From NCBI GenBank assembly GCA_029935295.1, contig JAOZKP010000085.1:1-10416 (forward strand): a stretch of 10,416 nucleotides of DNA, written 5' to 3'. Made by a program: the position numbers and the translations under genes. A model generated the notes under the pieces. That model saw nothing but the letters and a program-made list of their open reading frames with translations. It was not told the DNA's origin and ran no database searches. Shown piece after piece: positions 8,574-10,416 of this stretch (position 1 is the first letter of the stretch; the number at the start of each line of letters is the position of its first letter). This DNA is from a bacterium. Lineage in GTDB: Bacteria > Desulfobacterota > Anaeroferrophillalia > Anaeroferrophillales > Tharpellaceae.

Positions 8574-8627
8574 GGGGACTGACCTCAAGCGCGGGCTTCA
8601 GCCCTAAGCGGGCTGAGCTCTGTCCCC
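8574..8627. repeat. Structured 54-base element that can fold as a three-way junction (REP/MITE-like)
   Basis: The outer arms at 8574-8586 and 8615-8627 (GGGGAC...GTCCCC, then GA-CTC against GAG-TC) pair at 11 of 13 positions. The interior divides exactly into two further hairpins: AAGC(GCGG)GCTT at 8587-8598, and AGCCC/GGGCT at 8600-8604 and 8610-8614 around TAAGC. Only C8599 is unpaired at the junction. The GGGGAC/GTCCCC ends recall extragenic palindromes scattered in some deltaproteobacterial genomes, but no second copy is in this window. It lies between hfq and xerD outside any credible gene. It could also act at the RNA level in the hfq-xerD transcript. Confidence 0.5.
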
Positions 8628-8633
8628 TTCGAA

Positions 8634-8654
8634 GTAGGCGAAGCAAAGTTCGCC
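8634..8654. repeat. GTAG-headed hairpin beside the three-way-junction element
   Basis: GGCGAA at 8637-8642 pairs perfectly with TTCGCC at 8649-8654 around a six-base loop (GCAAAG). GTAG at 8634-8637 abuts and overlaps the stem, the same order as the GTAG head and palindrome of bacterial REP sequences. It begins seven bases after the neighbouring folded element and may belong to the same mobile or extragenic unit. There is no T-run on either side, so an intrinsic terminator for hfq is unlikely. A four-base head is weak evidence. Confidence 0.35.
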
Positions 8655-8679
8655 ACCATTTATAGTTAGTTTATGATAA

Positions 8680-8931
8680 CTAAACCGATTTCTCTTCGCC
8701 AAAATCCCGCATAGCGGTGGCATCGTTATCAATCGGCGAAAGCATAGCAATCGCGTGTTTATAGATCAAATGGCTGGTAAAATCATCATTCAGAACCAGA
8801 GTATGAGTATCAAAACTGCTGATGCGCCCCTCTTTGGCGGTGCCGCCGACAAGTTCAACGCTCACCCGCCGCCGTTCCCGCCGCAGCCGGTTCAAAAACT
8901 GCTCCTGCACATTTGCCTGATGTCGCGTCAT
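8680..8931 (-). CDS. hfq: Hfq-family RNA chaperone (divergent)
   Basis: This 83-residue Sm-like protein aligns along its length with bacterial Hfq, a hexameric ring that pairs small RNAs with mRNAs. Sm1 covers about 12-48 (FLNRLRRER...SFDTHTLVLND) and Sm2 about 54-66, with the hallmark YKHAI (57-61). The proximal Q9 and K58-H59 and the rim arginines R17, R18 and R20 are kept. Several positions that contact RNA in E. coli Hfq differ: Tyr25 is E26, Ile30 is T31, Lys31 is A32, Phe42 is H43 and Gln52 is H54. One residue is inserted in the loop before Sm2. The tail (67-83) is acidic. I chose the ATG at 8929-8931, which gives a normal-length N-terminus and has GGAGG 11 bases upstream; an ATG at 8947-8949 adds six residues without a ribosome site. 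It appears to be transcribed towards xerD. Family membership is clear, but classical Hfq function is not assured. Confidence 0.85.
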   Translation of the reverse strand: MTRHQANVQEQFLNRLRRERRRVSVELVGGTAKEGRISSFDTHTLVLNDDFTSHLIYKHAIAMLSPIDNDATAMRDFGEEKSV

Positions 8932-9001
8932 TATTCTCACGGCCTCCATGATTTTTTTACCGTACTAACCTCAAACCATCAATTAGCATTAGAGAAATAA
9001 T

Positions 9002-9029
9002 TTGGCAAACAAAACCTCAGAAATAAGAT
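9002..9029 (+). promoter_or_regulatory. Candidate sigma-70 promoter for the MoxR/VWA genes
   Basis: TTGGCA at 9002-9007 (five of six bases match the -35 consensus) is followed after 16 bases by TAAGAT at 9024-9029 (four of six match the -10). It would give a leader of about 80 bases before the ATG at 9115. It lies in the AT-rich 183-base region between hfq and the plus-strand genes. I found no comparably good promoter for hfq on the other strand. Confidence 0.35.
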
Positions 9030-9114
9030 GACAGCACAGCTCTAAAATGCTAAAAGGCAGCGCTCGATCTAATATAAAGCAACCTCTAACTAAATAATAC
9101 GGCAATTAAGAATC

Positions 9115-9981
9115 ATGAAAGACTTCAAGCGTTATACCGGCACCAATGAATATATTGTTTCGGAAGATCTGCAAAATGATGTTAACGTCTCTATCGCTTT
9201 AGGAAGGCCCCTGCTGATTAAAGGCGAGCCCGGCACCGGCAAAACCCTGCTGGCGAAAAGTGTGGCCCAGGGCCTGAGTCAAGAACTTCTTACCTGGAAT
9301 ATCAAATCGACCACCAAGGCCCAGGACGGCCTCTATATCTACGACACCGTCCAGCGTTTAAACGACTCCCGCTTCGGCGGCGAAGGGGTTGATGTTGCCA
9401 ACATCGAAAACTATATCAAACTCGGCAAACTCGGCGAAGCCTTTGCCAACCCGATTCAATCAGTGGTTTTGATTGATGAAATCGACAAAGCCGACATCGA
9501 ATTCCCCAACGATCTCTTAGCCGAACTCGATGAGATGAAATTCTACATCCCCGAAACCCAAAAAACCATTGCAGCTCAGAATCGGCCGGTAATCATCATC
9601 ACCAGCAACTCCGAAAAAGAGCTGCCTGATGCCTTTTTACGCCGCTGCGTTTTTCACTATATCGAATTTCCGGATCAGGAGCTGATGGCCGATATCGTTG
9701 AGGTTCATTTCCCCGGCCTCGATAAAAAAATGGTTAAACAGGCGATGGAAGCCTTCTATCAGCTGCGCGATCTTGACGGCCTCCGCAAAAAACCCTCGAC
9801 CAGTGAACTTATCGACTGGCTCAAGGCTCTGCTTGCCGCCGGGAATACCGGCAAAACCGACTTTAAGAAAGAGCTCCCCTTCTTAGGCGCTCTTCTGAAA
9901 AATGAAAATGATTACGAAATTGCCGCCAAACACCGCAGTGCCTTCCAGCGGCGCGGCGCCTTAAACAACTTCCGCCGTTAA
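9115..9981 (+). CDS. MoxR-family AAA+ ATPase
   Basis: This 288-residue AAA+ protein belongs to the MoxR group, whose members use ATP to remodel or insert cofactors into client proteins with a VWA partner. It shows Walker A GEPGTGKT (37-44), Walker B VVLIDEID (117-124, with D121 and E122), sensor 1 in IITSN (161-165), an arginine-finger region FLRRC (174-178), and a C-terminal lid containing KKPSTSELIDWLKAL. The length fits the compact MoxR type. The ATG at 9115 is preceded only by a weak AAGAA-type site. It is transcribed away from hfq, and the next gene starts 11 bases after its stop, so the two are an operon. No metalloenzyme or other client gene is visible, so the substrate is unknown. Confidence 0.92.
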   Translation: MKDFKRYTGTNEYIVSEDLQNDVNVSIALGRPLLIKGEPGTGKTLLAKSVAQGLSQELLTWNIKSTTKAQDGLYIYDTVQRLNDSRFGGEGVDVANIENYIKLGKLGEAFANPIQSVVLIDEIDKADIEFPNDLLAELDEMKFYIPETQKTIAAQNRPVIIITSNSEKELPDAFLRRCVFHYIEFPDQELMADIVEVHFPGLDKKMVKQAMEAFYQLRDLDGLRKKPSTSELIDWLKALLAAGNTGKTDFKKELPFLGALLKNENDYEIAAKHRSAFQRRGALNNFRR

Positions 9982-9992
9982 GAGCAAAATCT

Positions 9993-10416
9993 ATGTTTAA
10001 CGGATTTTTCTTCTGCCTGCGGGCCCATAAGATCATGGTTACGCCGACCGAATGGCTGGCTTTGATGGAGGCTTTAGATCGCGGCTTTGCCGGCAACAGT
10101 CTGGTTTCATTCTATCACCTGAGCCGCTCGATTCTGGTTAAAACCGAAGCCCTGTTCGACCAGTACGATCTCGCTTTCCGGGAATTTTTTACCGGCCTCG
10201 AAGTTCCGCCGGAGATTTTCGAAGAGCTCTGGCAGTGGCTCGGCAAAGAGAGCTTAAAAAAAGAACTTGATGCTGACGCCCTGAAAGGGCTGCCGAAATA
10301 TGACTGGGAAACCGTCAAGAAGATGTTTGAAGAACGCCTGAAAGAACAGAAGGAAGAACATAACGGCGGCGGCAACTGGATCGGCACCGGCGGCACTTCA
10401 CCTTTCGGCCACGGCG
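9993..10416 (+). CDS. VWA-domain (CoxE-like) partner of the MoxR ATPase, 5' part only
   Basis: An open frame runs from the ATG at 9993 to the window edge, giving 141 codons without a stop; the gene is cut off there. The N-terminus (MFNGFFFCLRAHKIMVTPTE) and the following helical region match CoxE-family VWA proteins that pair with MoxR ATPases. A charged helix (about 105-123) leads into a Gly-rich linker with GGGNWIGTGG (125-134), which in this family precedes the VWA domain. The metal-binding DxSxS motif should lie beyond the edge and is not seen. It starts 11 bases after the ATPase stop with only a weak GAG-type ribosome site, so coupling is likely. Such proteins are thought to present a client to the ATPase; the client is unknown. 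Confidence 0.85.
   Translation, partial: MFNGFFFCLRAHKIMVTPTEWLALMEALDRGFAGNSLVSFYHLSRSILVKTEALFDQYDLAFREFFTGLEVPPEIFEELWQWLGKESLKKELDADALKGLPKYDWETVKKMFEERLKEQKEEHNGGGNWIGTGGTSPFGHG

Noticed and set aside
8666..8683. TTAGTT/AACTAA hairpin overlapping the hfq stop codon.
   Set aside because: The stem is AT-rich and is not followed by a T-run on the minus strand, so it is not supported as a terminator.
8932..8949. A six-residue longer start for Hfq at ATG 8947-8949.
   Set aside because: Only an A-rich tract precedes it, while the ATG at 8929-8931 has GGAGG upstream and gives the usual Hfq N-terminal length. The spacing is long, so this is not certain.

Overview
The window looks like a chromosomal stretch from a Gram-negative bacterium, most likely a Desulfobacterota (deltaproteobacterial) lineage. 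An RND efflux pump with a periplasmic adaptor implies an outer membrane. The long DHH-CBS-nucleotidyltransferase fusion next to xerD, and the MoxR ATPase paired with a CoxE-type VWA protein ending in a Gly-rich linker, are arrangements I associate with that group. This placement is inference from gene families, not from a marker gene. Base composition is near balanced by eye and does not visibly shift between genes.

Layout: six genes run leftward on the minus strand and two run rightward at the right end. In transcription order the minus-strand genes are: a small divergent Hfq (8931-8680); a 149-190 base region with a folded repeat-like element; a XerD-type recombinase (8512-7616); an 891-residue DHH/DHHA1-CBS-CBS-poly(A) polymerase/CCA-type fusion (7619-4944); a NUDIX hydrolase (4951-4508); then, after a 73-base gap holding an imperfect palindrome, an RND efflux adaptor (4434-3394) and RND permease (3350-183), followed by a hairpin that could end transcription (136-156). 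On the plus strand, a shared 183-base upstream region separates hfq from a MoxR-family AAA+ ATPase (9115-9981), which is followed 11 bases later by the start of a VWA/CoxE-family partner cut off by the window edge.

The genes form three functional groups. The xerD, fusion and nudix genes overlap by 4 and 8 bases and are almost certainly one translationally coupled transcript; two act on nucleic acid ends or DNA strands and one on nucleotides. The adaptor and permease form two parts of a tripartite efflux pump whose outer-membrane channel is not in the window. The MoxR/VWA pair is a chaperone-like module with no visible client.

The points most worth a second look are the substituted RNA-binding faces of the Hfq, the fusion of a DHH phosphoesterase to a 3'-end nucleotidyltransferase, the three-way-junction element between hfq and xerD, and the palindrome in front of the efflux operon. 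I saw no CRISPR array, tRNA, rRNA, transposase or prophage gene. The system-level novelty is modest: most of the window is ordinary chromosomal housekeeping and efflux.
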